In this document: piece after piece, positions 7,237-16,459 of the stretch
Position numbering within the stretch: position 1 is the first letter of the stretch
Layout of the letters: the number at the start of each line of letters is the position of its first letter
NCBI GenBank assembly: GCA_964510525.1
Contig: CAZECE010000068.1
Span: forward strand, 1 to 25,973
DNA from: CAZECE01 sp964510525
GTDB lineage: Bacteria; Pseudomonadota; Gammaproteobacteria; Pseudomonadales; JANQJO01
Direction: 5' to 3'
Length of the DNA: 25,973 nucleotides
Program-made: the position numbers and the translations under genes
Notes under the pieces: model-generated
Seen by the model: only the letters and a program-made list of their open reading frames with translations
Databases searched by the model: none
Told to the model about the DNA's origin: nothing

Positions 7237-8034
7237 TCAATTACGTCGAAACCTTCCTTTACTTGCTCCCGACCTATGCAAACGACAAATAGAAAGCACT
7301 CCTATGAACACATTTAAGCATGCCCTTAGACTCGCAGCGATAGGTTTTCCCAAGCGCCACCCTACAACGACACGTATAAGTGCGGCTTGAATAATTGAAA
7401 TCAAGCTTAGGCGTTCAGTGAAGGTATAAACAATCAACGGCTCTTGAAGATTATGAAATTGAAATTCTTTGAATAACCGCCCCCACAGTTCATAATCCTG
7501 AGCTCGTTTAACCTTTTCATTATACCCCCCAACGGACACTATCACTTTGCGTCGCATTACAACTGAGGGATGAATAAATGGACACTCTTTATGCATCACC
7601 CTTACAATGGAAGCATGTTCTTTTGGCTTTTTAATAACACCTAAATCCTTCCCACACACGCTTCTTAAAAAAGCTGCTGTTCCAAGGACATCCACACTGG
7701 GATGTTGTTTCATAAACTTTACTTGCTTTTCCAATCTATCAATCAAAGAAATATCATCTGCATCCATCCGGGCTATCAATTCACCTCGAGCCTCTGATAT
7801 TCCCGTATTTAACGAAGCGGCCAATCCGCTGTTTTTCTGGCGAATGACCCTGATTCTTGAATCTTTTTTTTGATAAGAGGATAGGATATCTTTAGAACTA
7901 TCAGTTGAACCATCATCGATTATTATAAGCTCAAAGCGCTCAAATGTCTGATTAAGACAAGAATCAATGGTGTTAGCTAGATGCTCTTCCTCATTGAAGA
8001 CAGACATAACAATAGAAACTATTGGCTCATGCAT
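7237..8034 (-). CDS. Glycosyltransferase family 2
   Basis: 265 residues with the GT-A fold: VSIVMSVFNEEEHLANTI (6-23), the nucleotide-binding IIDDGSTDSS (38-47), LNTGISEARGELIARMDADD (75-94) where D91-A-D93 is the DXD metal-binding motif, and KRAQDYELWGRL further on, typical of the acceptor-side ED-like motif. The C-terminus (about 205-250) has hydrophobic amphipathic stretches, suggesting association with the inner membrane, and ends in a basic tail. It adds one sugar of the repeat unit from an NDP-sugar; specificity unknown. It stands alone between two short non-coding gaps (about 50 bp upstream, about 245 bp downstream). The SD at the ATG is weak. Confidence 0.9.
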   Translation of the reverse strand: MHEPIVSIVMSVFNEEEHLANTIDSCLNQTFERFELIIIDDGSTDSSKDILSSYQKKDSRIRVIRQKNSGLAASLNTGISEARGELIARMDADDISLIDRLEKQVKFMKQHPSVDVLGTAAFLRSVCGKDLGVIKKPKEHASIVRVMHKECPFIHPSVVMRRKVIVSVGGYNEKVKRAQDYELWGRLFKEFQFHNLQEPLIVYTFTERLSLISIIQAALIRVVVGWRLGKPIAASLRACLNVFIGVLSICRLHRSGASKGRFRRN

Positions 8035-8083
8035 TATTATTTGCTCAGACGTATCACTAGGCTTACTACTTGTTTGAAAATTT

Positions 8084-9187
8084 TCACGAAATGAACATCA
8101 GATCGTATACATACCTTTTAATACGACTAATATTTGAGAAGTAGAATTTATAATTTTTCACCATATGAGCAAGCAAACTCAATTTAAAACGAAATAAACT
8201 CTTAACTTGTTTCTCAGGGCTTGAGCTTTTAATTGCCCTCGCAACAATTTCCACATAACTTTTAGATGTGAAGTTCTCATATCCTTTCGACTTTAAAAAT
8301 ATCAGTACTTCTTCCATATATAAATTATATTTATGCTCAGTCATATCCATCATAAAGCTGTAAAGCTCATCGTAATTTTTAAAATTACGAAAATCTATAA
8401 AACATGTTTTCGGAATATATTCTTCAACATTACATGCACCGAGATAAACAGGAACGCATCCGGCAGCAAAGCAATCGAATATTTTTTCGGTTATCAGCCC
8501 CATCTCATTCTTTGTGTTTTCATAACATATCGCAAAGCGATATTTTTTCATAACGTGAATTTTCCTATCAACACTTCCTCTATATGATCGAACAACATCA
8601 GGGTCAGAGGAAGTGTCCCACCCAATACCATATAGATCGAATTGGCAATTACATTTTGAAAAGTATTTAATTGCTTTTAAACGTTCACTATAAAGCTGAT
8701 TCTTCTCTTTTGATTCTTTGTTGGTCGCCACCATACAACAGAAAATCTTGTTTGAAAATGCCACAAAAGGAACCGAATCGACATCTATAACCGGCTCCCC
8801 GATATTACATTTCGTAATGTGCTCAAATTTTTTTACAGCCGTATCATTCCACGTCAACACCTTCTCTAATGGCAGAGTCCCAAGAATATCTTCTCTATGA
8901 AACGGGCATATTACTTCTGGCTCTATTGCTGTATATATTAAGCTTACAGATGTGTTGTTTCTTAATATTCTAAAAATATCTCTCGCTTGATGGTCTAGCC
9001 TTGTGAATATAACGACATCAATATCTCCCTGATCAAATTGGTCAAACGTTTGGCAACAGCGGCCATCATTCTCGAGCGCCGCTTTTAGCAAAACGAACCT
9101 TTCTAAAACGTCATCTCTTGATGATTGGATATCGAACAGCTTATTTTTATACAAGTTCTTTTGGGAGGGAATAATCGCAATATTCAT
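8084..9187 (-). CDS. GT10 (alpha-1,3-fucosyltransferase-like) glycosyltransferase
   Basis: 367 residues. The C-terminal half carries the GT10 signature: YRFAICYENTKNEMGLITEK (216-235), directly followed by IFDCFAAGCVPVYLGACNVEEYIP, then FIDFRNFKNYDEL (263-275). In GT10 enzymes this block binds the GDP-fucose donor. The N-terminal half (1-150) is a divergent acceptor domain with TRLDHQARD and EPEVICPFHRED. The last about 40 residues are basic and hydrophobic, fitting peripheral membrane binding as in Helicobacter FucT proteins. GDP-L-fucose is supplied by gmd and fcl in the same operon, which supports fucosyl transfer; a GT10 member using another GDP-sugar cannot be excluded. No clear SD precedes the ATG. 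Confidence 0.83.
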   Translation of the reverse strand: MNIAIIPSQKNLYKNKLFDIQSSRDDVLERFVLLKAALENDGRCCQTFDQFDQGDIDVVIFTRLDHQARDIFRILRNNTSVSLIYTAIEPEVICPFHREDILGTLPLEKVLTWNDTAVKKFEHITKCNIGEPVIDVDSVPFVAFSNKIFCCMVATNKESKEKNQLYSERLKAIKYFSKCNCQFDLYGIGWDTSSDPDVVRSYRGSVDRKIHVMKKYRFAICYENTKNEMGLITEKIFDCFAAGCVPVYLGACNVEEYIPKTCFIDFRNFKNYDELYSFMMDMTEHKYNLYMEEVLIFLKSKGYENFTSKSYVEIVARAIKSSSPEKQVKSLFRFKLSLLAHMVKNYKFYFSNISRIKRYVYDLMFIS

Positions 9188-9318
9188 AGAAAACGATCTA
9201 AAACCATTTAGAAATATTCAATATCTATATTTTCAGGAACCAAAGGCTTACATTTTAACAGGCCAACTTCCAGATTCTGAAAGTCGTATCAGCGACTCAA
9301 AACCAAATATTACTTACT

Positions 9319-10008
9319 TCAAATGACATTATCTTTTTTCCCCCAGCTCTCCCAAACAAATGGGTAGTCCCATAACAGCTTGAATTTAGCTTTTAACTTC
9401 CTCCTTATTTTGTTTCTTTCTTCTTCGGCATTCGGTACAAAGTTGTGAAACTGAATTTGGTAATATTTGACTATATCAAGCTGGTTACTCTCGATAAGAG
9501 AACTAAGCAAAGGATATTCTCCACCCTCAATATTAATTTTCATCAAATCTATCTCAGTTAAATTGTATTCGTCAATAAATTCGGAAATAGACACTAACTG
9601 GATTTGTTCAAAATTACCGGAGCCCGCTGCATAGATTGAAGATGATGTTGCATCCACAGAAATAGAGGACTTTGCTGTCTGATCAGACAAGCCCGCATGG
9701 ATTACTTGAACCTTTGGATTATTGCTAAACCTGGATTTAGTTTTTTTATAAAACTCTTCTACAGGCTCAAACACATAAATATATGAATTATATTTACAAG
9801 AAATATCACTCGCAAAATCGCCAAGGTATCCGCCGGCATCGACCACGATCGAGTTTTCATCTAGAGGATAGTTCAACCGTAATGTTTTATCGCCACTATC
9901 ATTCTTCCACCTATAAATCTGCTCCATAAATTTATCTTTCCTAATCTTGACATGGTAGAACATACGTAATTGAGACTTAATCTTTTTAATTTTTTTGATA
10001 ATCGACAT
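9319..10008 (-). CDS. FkbM-family SAM-dependent methyltransferase
   Basis: 229 residues from the ATG at 10008, which has GAGG 6 nt upstream; a TTG four codons earlier lacks this. SAM-binding motif SIVVDAGGYLGDFASDI (53-69), YVFEPVEEF (78-86) as motif II, and the FkbM-typical LMKINIEGGEYPLLSSL (155-171). The Lys/Arg-rich N-terminus (KKIKKIKSQ) may bring it to the membrane. FkbM enzymes O-methylate sugars and polyketides; here it probably methylates a hydroxyl of the repeat unit or chain end. About 130 bp without recognisable features separate it from the GT10 gene downstream. Confidence 0.85.
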   Translation of the reverse strand: MSIIKKIKKIKSQLRMFYHVKIRKDKFMEQIYRWKNDSGDKTLRLNYPLDENSIVVDAGGYLGDFASDISCKYNSYIYVFEPVEEFYKKTKSRFSNNPKVQVIHAGLSDQTAKSSISVDATSSSIYAAGSGNFEQIQLVSISEFIDEYNLTEIDLMKINIEGGEYPLLSSLIESNQLDIVKYYQIQFHNFVPNAEEERNKIRRKLKAKFKLLWDYPFVWESWGKKDNVI

Positions 10009-10070
10009 ATTCAACCTCAAGTTATTAGCAGTCTATAGAGCAAACAAATATCATAAAAAAGCGATCATCA

Positions 10071-11603
10071 TTATTGTGTTTTTCGTTGTATCATATAGTC
10101 CAACGCGACATCTATCGCACAAATATATTTTCGATCTTGAATGAATTTCCTAAGAGTTTTACGCTTTGAATATTCACCAAAAAACAATCTGAGGGTCCGT
10201 CTTGTTATAGAGTTTAATCCATAGATTGAAAAAGATGGATATTCAACAAAAGAAATACTAGCTCCTTCCCATTGCACTCTTCCATTGACCAAATAATATT
10301 TAGCATGATCGGGAGAAAAATAGAAACACTCGTCTGGAAAAATGTGCTTGGCAATTGCAGACACTTTCAAGTTGACATCGTTAAACCGAATCCAAATCTT
10401 ATCATTCTTGTTTGCAACATAATAATTCGCCAGCACTATATTAGAATCATCAAATTTCTGTGCTAGAGCCATCATAAACAATGAATCATTGTTTATAGTT
10501 GAATTACGGGTGAGAAATACGACGCCAGTATAACTTGTGAAATCATCAGTGGAACAATCGGGCTGCTTCTTAAACTCTAGAGAAAAACGCGGATCTTCCT
10601 TAATCAATGAATGTTGCACTTCTCTTTGAAGTACAACAAGTATCTTTGGCTTAAAAATGCTATTAGGCACCCCCCCTTTTTCAACCACTGAGAACAATTT
10701 TTTAAACCGCTTAACCCATGTGTGATTTTCCACAACAAAATCATAACTTGCTTGGGCAATAGTTTCACGAAGACCTTCATTTTCAAGAAAATAACGAACC
10801 TGACTTAACATCTCTTTTTTATCATTAAATGTTGCTATATTTACACCATTTTCAAAGCCGTAGTTGCTGTACTCGTCCGTTGAATTAGAAAGCTGAAATC
10901 CTCTACAGGCTGCGAGCTCCATTGTACGACCTTTTATGGTTGTTTGATCGGGCTCTCGACTTGTCCAAAGAAAATTCAAATTTATCCTGCTCTGACCAAT
11001 TACTTTCAATAGCTCATGATCTGTCAGAAAACCACCCCAGTAATTTTTGAGGTCGTTTATTTCACCCCATCCTTTCCCAAAGACTTTAACATCTATTCCC
11101 TTATGTATTAGGTAGCGAATATATTCAATCCTGCGACCATAAGGAGCACCAACAAAAGTCACATCATATTTCTTTTCTTCAGAAACAGGGTAAAAAACAT
11201 CTGGGTTACATGCCCACTGCATGTAAAAATGATTATTTAAACCATAATTTACGTACTTTTTTATATTATTCCTCACTGCTAAAGTAAAATAATCCATGTA
11301 GAGAGCAACATAGCGATCATAATTCATATGGCGCCATTCATCGTCGGAAAAAAATCCAATTATTTTTAAAGCTGGAAAATTTTTTTTGAAACTTAGAAAA
11401 AAATCTTCATTTTCATATGCGTTATATATTACATATGACTCATCATGAACCTTAAGATGAGCTGAAATAATTTCAAATATACTTTCTTTATCGCTTAGAA
11501 GCTTTAAATCTACAATTAGATCGTTAGCCCCACCAATACTAGCAATAATATTTGTCACGAAATGAGCGGTTGGTTCACTAAGTTTAGGGCCTATAAATAT
11601 CAT
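10071..11603 (-). CDS. CgeB-type glycosyltransferase with extra C-terminal region
   Basis: 510 residues. Residues 1-310 resemble CgeB/DUF3880-type GT-B proteins: a degenerate N-terminal domain with IIGFFSDDEWRH (81-92) and QWACNPDVFYPV (129-140), then KYDVTFVGAPYGRRIEYI (145-162), and the Glyco_trans_1-like donor region GRTMELAACRGFQL (225-238), NGVNIATFNDKKEML, and AQASYDFVVENHTWVKRF (283-300). Residues about 318-510 form a second region beginning PKILVVLQREVQ that I do not recognise; it has LFFGEYSKRKTLRKF near the end. The start overlaps the stop of the toroid-like gene by 4 nt (ATGA). Probably a repeat-unit glycosyltransferase; the C-terminal part may bind the acceptor. Confidence 0.78.
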   Translation of the reverse strand: MIFIGPKLSEPTAHFVTNIIASIGGANDLIVDLKLLSDKESIFEIISAHLKVHDESYVIYNAYENEDFFLSFKKNFPALKIIGFFSDDEWRHMNYDRYVALYMDYFTLAVRNNIKKYVNYGLNNHFYMQWACNPDVFYPVSEEKKYDVTFVGAPYGRRIEYIRYLIHKGIDVKVFGKGWGEINDLKNYWGGFLTDHELLKVIGQSRINLNFLWTSREPDQTTIKGRTMELAACRGFQLSNSTDEYSNYGFENGVNIATFNDKKEMLSQVRYFLENEGLRETIAQASYDFVVENHTWVKRFKKLFSVVEKGGVPNSIFKPKILVVLQREVQHSLIKEDPRFSLEFKKQPDCSTDDFTSYTGVVFLTRNSTINNDSLFMMALAQKFDDSNIVLANYYVANKNDKIWIRFNDVNLKVSAIAKHIFPDECFYFSPDHAKYYLVNGRVQWEGASISFVEYPSFSIYGLNSITRRTLRLFFGEYSKRKTLRKFIQDRKYICAIDVALDYMIQRKTQ

Positions 11604-12769
11604 GCACTTTCTCGCAAATACTGGTACCCAGGGACTTTAGAAAAGGTAAATTGATGGGGTCTATTACTGGCAATACATTCAAAAGCAATTGATAAAACCC
11701 GGAACCAAGTGCCAAACATATTGCTTTGGTTTATATTGGATGAAAGTTTACCTTGATCAGCATACTGAAACTTTTGGTAGCGTTTAAAAACAAAACCACC
11801 ATCCGGGTTTTGATTAAAAAAAACCCACTCAAAGAATTTTTCGAGTGCTAATTTGATATCAGAAGAATTATTATGATCCAACACTGATAGTAAATATAAG
11901 GAATCAATGTCCTCACATGCATCCGAAATAATGTAAGGGCTAAATCCGCCTACCGAGTTTTGGGTCTCGAGCGTGTACCGAAGTATAGAGTCAACATTGA
12001 GATCCACCTCATCACCATCATAGTAGTACAGCGGCACTATGTGATATGCGGTTTTAATCGCCTTGGATATGTCTGCTAGCGACCTATTCGTATCTGTGCC
12101 CCATAACCCGGTTCGCTTATCGACCATATTATTCAAAAGCCAGTGTTTCATTTGATCCAACAAAATTTTTGCGCGCTTGTTGCCATAAACATCTCTAGAA
12201 TATTGCAACAATATCCCAACATTCATTATCTCGTTGCTGACTGCCAGGTAATTTTGCTTCCATGCCCGCCCAAAAAGCCACTCATCCATAGTTTGATTAT
12301 CAAACAGGGAAAGCACTTTAACAAAATCATATTTAGGTTTAACACTGAGATAATCTAACGCAACAATCATATGGGGCGCCAAATGATTCCACCCCCAATG
12401 ATGACAATCTTCACTTAGTTCAGATTCCAGCGATTGATCACGAAACAAACCATCCGAATATTGAAAGCTTAATAGATAATCCGCCCAGCTGGATCTATCA
12501 TTTTGAGATAGATTTTCGATTTGCCCAAGCAACCCCAATAGCATGACAGCGTAAACTGATGAATATAAATCAGGATTAGATTGTGTCGCGCTAAATCTAT
12601 ACTCGTAAATCTCACTTCCTCGCATTTCATTGGTGTATGAAAGAATATTATTCTTGAACTGCGCAAACTCAAAAGATTCATCAAGATACGGAAACTTGTT
12701 TCTGTCAAAATTCAATAGCGCCTTGTAGGCGAAGTTCTTAATCGCTAGCTTACCAGTCGCGAGAAACAT
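11600..12769 (-). CDS. Alpha/alpha-toroid-like protein of unknown function
   Basis: 389 residues, no signal peptide, starting at an ATG with AGGTG about 7 nt upstream. It shows repeating helical units ended by glycine-rich turns like those of terpenoid cyclase/protein prenyltransferase or glycan-lyase toroids: LSFQYSDGLF (100-109), VDKRTGLWG (216-224), ETQNSVGGF (268-276) and FNQNPDGGF (318-326). Other conspicuous motifs are DCHHWGWNH (121-129), KAIKTAYHIVPLYYY (236-250) and DACEDIDSLYLL (283-294). It lacks the DXDD motif of squalene-hopene cyclases. Its position between a methyltransferase and a CgeB-type glycosyltransferase, with 11-nt spacing and a 4-nt ATGA overlap respectively, argues for a role in the polysaccharide pathway. 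That role might be glycan modification or cleavage, or a scaffold; it is not established. Confidence 0.65.
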   Translation of the reverse strand: MFLATGKLAIKNFAYKALLNFDRNKFPYLDESFEFAQFKNNILSYTNEMRGSEIYEYRFSATQSNPDLYSSVYAVMLLGLLGQIENLSQNDRSSWADYLLSFQYSDGLFRDQSLESELSEDCHHWGWNHLAPHMIVALDYLSVKPKYDFVKVLSLFDNQTMDEWLFGRAWKQNYLAVSNEIMNVGILLQYSRDVYGNKRAKILLDQMKHWLLNNMVDKRTGLWGTDTNRSLADISKAIKTAYHIVPLYYYDGDEVDLNVDSILRYTLETQNSVGGFSPYIISDACEDIDSLYLLSVLDHNNSSDIKLALEKFFEWVFFNQNPDGGFVFKRYQKFQYADQGKLSSNINQSNMFGTWFRVLSIAFECIASNRPHQFTFSKVPGYQYLRESA

Positions 12770-12780
12770 TCAGGACACCT

Positions 12781-13314
12781 TTAATTTTTGCGAGCTATTA
12801 CATTTAGGCTCATACTTCGCCCATCATCAAAATCCATATGTGGTAAATAAGCACGACTAAAATCATCATATCCATCTGGCAAAAATTCACGCCAATCATA
12901 GCGCTGGAACCCTACAAACCCCGCCTCTCTAAAGAATGCTTCCAAAAGCGTAAAATCAAAAGCAACATGGTGGTAGTTATAGTCATAAGTCTGACCTCCA
13001 TAAAGAAGACCTTGGAACTGACTTAAATCTCCAGTGTTCTGATACTCTGCAACCACTGCCTCGAAATCAGGGACAGCTACGCGTAAAATTCCTCCAGGTT
13101 TTAACACTCGCCTCCACTCACTGAGAACTGCGACTACTTCATTACGCTCTACGTGTTCTAAAATATGGCAAGCATAAATTTCTAATACGGATTCATCATC
13201 AATCATAGTTAATTGCCGAGTGTCACATACATAGTCGACGTGATCAAAATCTATCACATCAAGATGTTTGTATCCGTCTAAATACTTTTTCCCACAACCT
13301 ATATGTAATTTCAT
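12781..13314 (-). CDS. Class I SAM-dependent methyltransferase
   Basis: 177 residues. The start at 13314 forms an ATGA overlap with the upstream acyltransferase and puts LHIGCGKKYLDGYKHLDVID (3-22), SAM motif I, at the N-terminus as in related small methyltransferases from O-antigen clusters. Later motifs are ILEHVERNEVVAVLSEWRRV with LKPGGILRVAVPDFEAVV (post I to motif III), and FFREAGFVGFQRYDWREF near the C-terminus. A cytosolic enzyme methylating a sugar or sugar nucleotide; the substrate is not predictable. It is short for the class, but such compact forms are common in polysaccharide loci. Confidence 0.85.
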   Translation of the reverse strand: MKLHIGCGKKYLDGYKHLDVIDFDHVDYVCDTRQLTMIDDESVLEIYACHILEHVERNEVVAVLSEWRRVLKPGGILRVAVPDFEAVVAEYQNTGDLSQFQGLLYGGQTYDYNYHHVAFDFTLLEAFFREAGFVGFQRYDWREFLPDGYDDFSRAYLPHMDFDDGRSMSLNVIARKN

Positions 13315-13865
13315 TGTTTTTTTTGCCTTCTCAATCTTATTTCTCTTGATTCCAATTTCTTTATTACTCGAGCGGGAACACCGCCAACCATACAATCAGA
13401 TGGAACATCTTTGGTCACAACTGCGCCAGCACCAACAACTGCACCATCATTAACGGTGACACCTGGCAAGATAATAGCCGCCGTCCCAATCCATACATCC
13501 TCACCAATAGTAATAGATTTATTTATGCCTACCCTTGTTATAGGCAGAAATTTCGGGTCATGTGTTGGGGTTACAATTCTCACCCCAGATGAAATTGCGC
13601 AGCCATCCCCTATAACAATCCTACCTTTAGATGACGCCCATAAGACCACCTGTGATCCAATTGAAACATTATTTCCTATAAAAACATGTCTCGGACAGGA
13701 GACACGGATTGCACCGCTCAACCTTGTCCGTTCGCCGATCCTACCGAACTGATACTTTAAATACGCTAAACTTTGTGAAGTATAAATTGCCCTTATCAAC
13801 CTAACGGGCAACACTACGAAAATTTTCATCAACGATTTAACACCCACCATCAATATTCCCTTCAT
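13311..13865 (-). CDS. Left-handed beta-helix (hexapeptide) acyltransferase
   Basis: 184 residues. Residues about 45-165 carry hexapeptide repeats (FIGNNVSIGS, IVIGDGCAISSGV, ITIGEDVWIGTAAIILPGVTV, GAVVGAGAVVTKDVP) ending with GGVPARVIKKL, as in the WbbJ/maltose O-acetyltransferase group. His102 in TPTHDPKF is the probable catalytic base. The N-terminal about 40 residues are hydrophobic/basic (MKIFVVLPVRLIRAIY) and could contact the membrane. It would O-acetylate a sugar of the repeat unit with acetyl-CoA. ATGA overlaps on both sides (13862-13865 with the flippase, 13311-13314 with the methyltransferase) show tight translational coupling. Confidence 0.9.
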   Translation of the reverse strand: MKGILMVGVKSLMKIFVVLPVRLIRAIYTSQSLAYLKYQFGRIGERTRLSGAIRVSCPRHVFIGNNVSIGSQVVLWASSKGRIVIGDGCAISSGVRIVTPTHDPKFLPITRVGINKSITIGEDVWIGTAAIILPGVTVNDGAVVGAGAVVTKDVPSDCMVGGVPARVIKKLESREIRLRRQKKQ

Positions 13866-15355
13866 GACAGCATATCCTGACTCATCCTCAGATTAAGCAA
13901 GACAAACAGTGTAGTTAAGCCGCCCAAAACTCCCGCGAGAAGTAAAGAAAAATATAACCAAGACTCCACCCCCTGTAATAAATAATAACTAGTACCGAAC
14001 AAGGCTCCAGCAGAAAATATCAACCTAGCGATAACAAAAAAATTAATTCTTATTTTAATCAACTGCATTAATCTAAGTCCCTGCACGACAATCGCCATAA
14101 TGCAAACAATCGAGAGCGCTATCGGAATACCGACAAGACCGAAGAGGGACAAAAGAGTCACGCTCAACACAACTCGAGCGACCCCCTCAATTAAAACGAT
14201 AACTGAAGTATAAGTAAAGTCGCTCAATTCATATAGAATCTGGCTCAGCATGCCCCTAAAAGTACGAGAAAAGAAACCAATCGCAATAAAAAGCACAATA
14301 ATCTTGTCTAGAACCATAGCCTCCCCAACCCATAGTTCGACAAAGGCCAAATTGGTTGCCACATAAGTTGCGAACGCAATACCCCCCACTGAAAAGCTTA
14401 ATGTTAATAACTTTTTCGCTACAGCTCTAACCCTATCGTGATCGCCACTCGCGGTTAAATGTGAAAATGTACCCATTATCGAGCCAACCAATACATTTAA
14501 CATTTGGAAAACAACATCTGCTGCTCTACGCGTCACCATATAGGCTGTTGTAATTTCGGGGCTAATAATAATCGTAACCAGCAAAGGTTCGGCCTCTTGT
14601 GAGACTCTATTTCCTGCAGTCGCCAAAAACAATACCGGACCGGTGCGAAAAAATTCCTTGATAATATTTCTGTCTACTCGCGCCGTTAATTTCAACTTTC
14701 GAAAAAGACTGACAACATTAAGTAAATTTAAGGTAAAAATTACACTCTCTGAAACTAGCATGCCAAAAGGGATTGACCACAAACCGAAGTTGTTTAACAG
14801 CATCCAGAGAGAGATACCGATACCTAAGATACGACCTATTGCATTATTCGCATGGGGCACAACAGGACGCAATAAAGCCTGACTGCAACTCCGTAAACAT
14901 TCATTCAAAACAGCTATCGTTACAGCCAAAACCGCAAGCTGGAAGCACTGCTGTAACAACTGAGCTGCATGCCCATCTACCGTTAAAATTCTTGGAAGAA
15001 AAATTGATAGCGCCCAACCAAACCCGCCAAGTAAAAGAAATATTGAAAGATACACCACCATCCCGCTGATGAAATACGCCCCGGCTTGGTCAAGATCATT
15101 CTTTCCATAAGCGCTCGCAATCCGTTGCACCAACATGCTGCTAATGCCAAAATTTATCAACCCTAACATGCCTAATATCCCACCAGATGCCAACCATAAT
15201 CCATAGGTATCTGCGCCAAGATAACGAATATAAAGAGGCATTAACAACAAGCCTTGTAGAATAATGATGCCGGTATTTACGTACCCACCTAATGCCTGTA
15301 GGATTGTTGCTCGTTTTCGGCTTGGCGTATGTGAGGATTTAGTTTTTTTAAACAC
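13862..15355 (-). CDS. wzx: Wzx-type polysaccharide flippase (MOP superfamily)
   Basis: About 497 residues with 12-14 predicted transmembrane segments, as in Wzx/RfbX proteins. The start region LQALGGYVNTGIIILQGLLLMPLYIRYLGADTYGLWLASG has the family's conserved first two helices and the YLGxxxYGLW motif. It moves the undecaprenyl-diphosphate-linked repeat unit to the periplasmic face. I take the GTG at 15355 (GGCGGA upstream) as start; a TTG at 15376 with GGAAGA upstream is about equally possible and adds 7 residues. An 85-100 bp gap separates it from fcl; a 4-nt overlap joins it to the acyltransferase. Confidence 0.88.
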   Translation of the reverse strand: MFKKTKSSHTPSRKRATILQALGGYVNTGIIILQGLLLMPLYIRYLGADTYGLWLASGGILGMLGLINFGISSMLVQRIASAYGKNDLDQAGAYFISGMVVYLSIFLLLGGFGWALSIFLPRILTVDGHAAQLLQQCFQLAVLAVTIAVLNECLRSCSQALLRPVVPHANNAIGRILGIGISLWMLLNNFGLWSIPFGMLVSESVIFTLNLLNVVSLFRKLKLTARVDRNIIKEFFRTGPVLFLATAGNRVSQEAEPLLVTIIISPEITTAYMVTRRAADVVFQMLNVLVGSIMGTFSHLTASGDHDRVRAVAKKLLTLSFSVGGIAFATYVATNLAFVELWVGEAMVLDKIIVLFIAIGFFSRTFRGMLSQILYELSDFTYTSVIVLIEGVARVVLSVTLLSLFGLVGIPIALSIVCIMAIVVQGLRLMQLIKIRINFFVIARLIFSAGALFGTSYYLLQGVESWLYFSLLLAGVLGGLTTLFVLLNLRMSQDMLS

Positions 15356-15462
15356 AATTCCGCCAAGTCGATACAAATGCGTATCTTCCGAATATTGTCA
15401 CCGAAACAGAACTCATTACTTTAATTTCATTCTTTGCTCTCTTCGAAGCATTCGCGATTTTT

Positions 15463-16458
15463 TTATTGTCTAAATTTTTCTAAATTCGAACAAAACCATT
15501 GATAAGTCAAAGCAAGTCCTTGTTCTAAATCAGTCTTTGAACTCCACCCAAGGGCCTCCAATAAAGAAACATCCAATAATTTCCTAGGCGCACCATCTGG
15601 TTTGGTTTCATCAAACTTAACTTGACCTTCAAAACCAACTACCTTTGCGACCGTTTCAACCAACTCACGAATATTACAGTCAACACCTGTACCGACATTA
15701 ATATGGCTTAACATCGCCTCTGCATTCCTTTCATAGGTTTGCCTGTCTAAGTTCATGACATGAACGGAAGCTTCAGCCATATCATCCACGTACAAAAATT
15801 CACGCATTGGCTTGCCACTACCCCATGCAACAACTTCTTTATCGCCATTCATTTTTGCCAGATGAAAACGCCTTAATAATGCGGGAATAACATGACTATT
15901 TTCGGGATGAAAATTATCACCAGGGCCATACAAGTTAGTAGGCATGACACTTCGGTAGTCACGCCCATACTGGCGGTTATAACTTTCACATAATTTAATA
16001 CCCGCAATTTTTGCTATTGCGTAAGGCTCATTTGTTTCTTCGAGCGTACCAGTAAGGAGCGCGGTTTCACTCATAGGCTGCTTGGCAAATTTAGGATAGA
16101 TACAAGATGAACCCAAAAACAAAAGACGCTGCACGTTATTTAAGTGCGCACTATTAATAATATTGCATTGAATTATAAGATTTTCATATATAAACTCGGC
16201 TGGGTAAGTATTGTTTGCAACTATTCCCCCAACTTTAGCGGCAGCTAAATATACCTCATCTATTTGTTCGCCTTTGAAAAACTCATATACTGCAGCTTGA
16301 CTAGTCAAATCTAATTCTTTGCGCGTGCGGGTTAGTATTTCAACTTTCTTATTGGCCGCCTTATTGAGCATCTCTAATTGGCGAACAATTGCTGAGCCGA
16401 CCATTCCGTTGTGTCCAGCCACAAACACGCGCTTAACTTCACTATCTTTACTAGGCAT
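15463..16458 (-). CDS. fcl: GDP-L-fucose synthase
   Basis: 331 residues from the ATG at 16458, with GAGAG upstream, 1 nt after the gmd stop. An extended SDR: NADP motif VFVAGHNGMVGSAI (11-24), LAAAKVGGIVANN (71-83), and the catalytic triad Ser117 in GSSCIYP, Tyr146 and Lys150 in YAIAK. These sit where Ser107/Tyr136/Lys140 do in E. coli Fcl, offset by 10. Epimerises and reduces GDP-4-keto-6-deoxymannose to GDP-L-fucose in the cytoplasm, completing the step begun by Gmd and supplying the GT10-type enzyme. Confidence 0.96.
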   Translation of the reverse strand: MPSKDSEVKRVFVAGHNGMVGSAIVRQLEMLNKAANKKVEILTRTRKELDLTSQAAVYEFFKGEQIDEVYLAAAKVGGIVANNTYPAEFIYENLIIQCNIINSAHLNNVQRLLFLGSSCIYPKFAKQPMSETALLTGTLEETNEPYAIAKIAGIKLCESYNRQYGRDYRSVMPTNLYGPGDNFHPENSHVIPALLRRFHLAKMNGDKEVVAWGSGKPMREFLYVDDMAEASVHVMNLDRQTYERNAEAMLSHINVGTGVDCNIRELVETVAKVVGFEGQVKFDETKPDGAPRKLLDVSLLEALGWSSKTDLEQGLALTYQWFCSNLEKFRQ

Positions 16459-16459
16459 T

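Noticed and set aside
13411..13752. Plus-strand frame of 113 codons opposite the hexapeptide acyltransferase
   Set aside because: It arises from the regular Ile/Gly/Val hexapeptide codons read in reverse.
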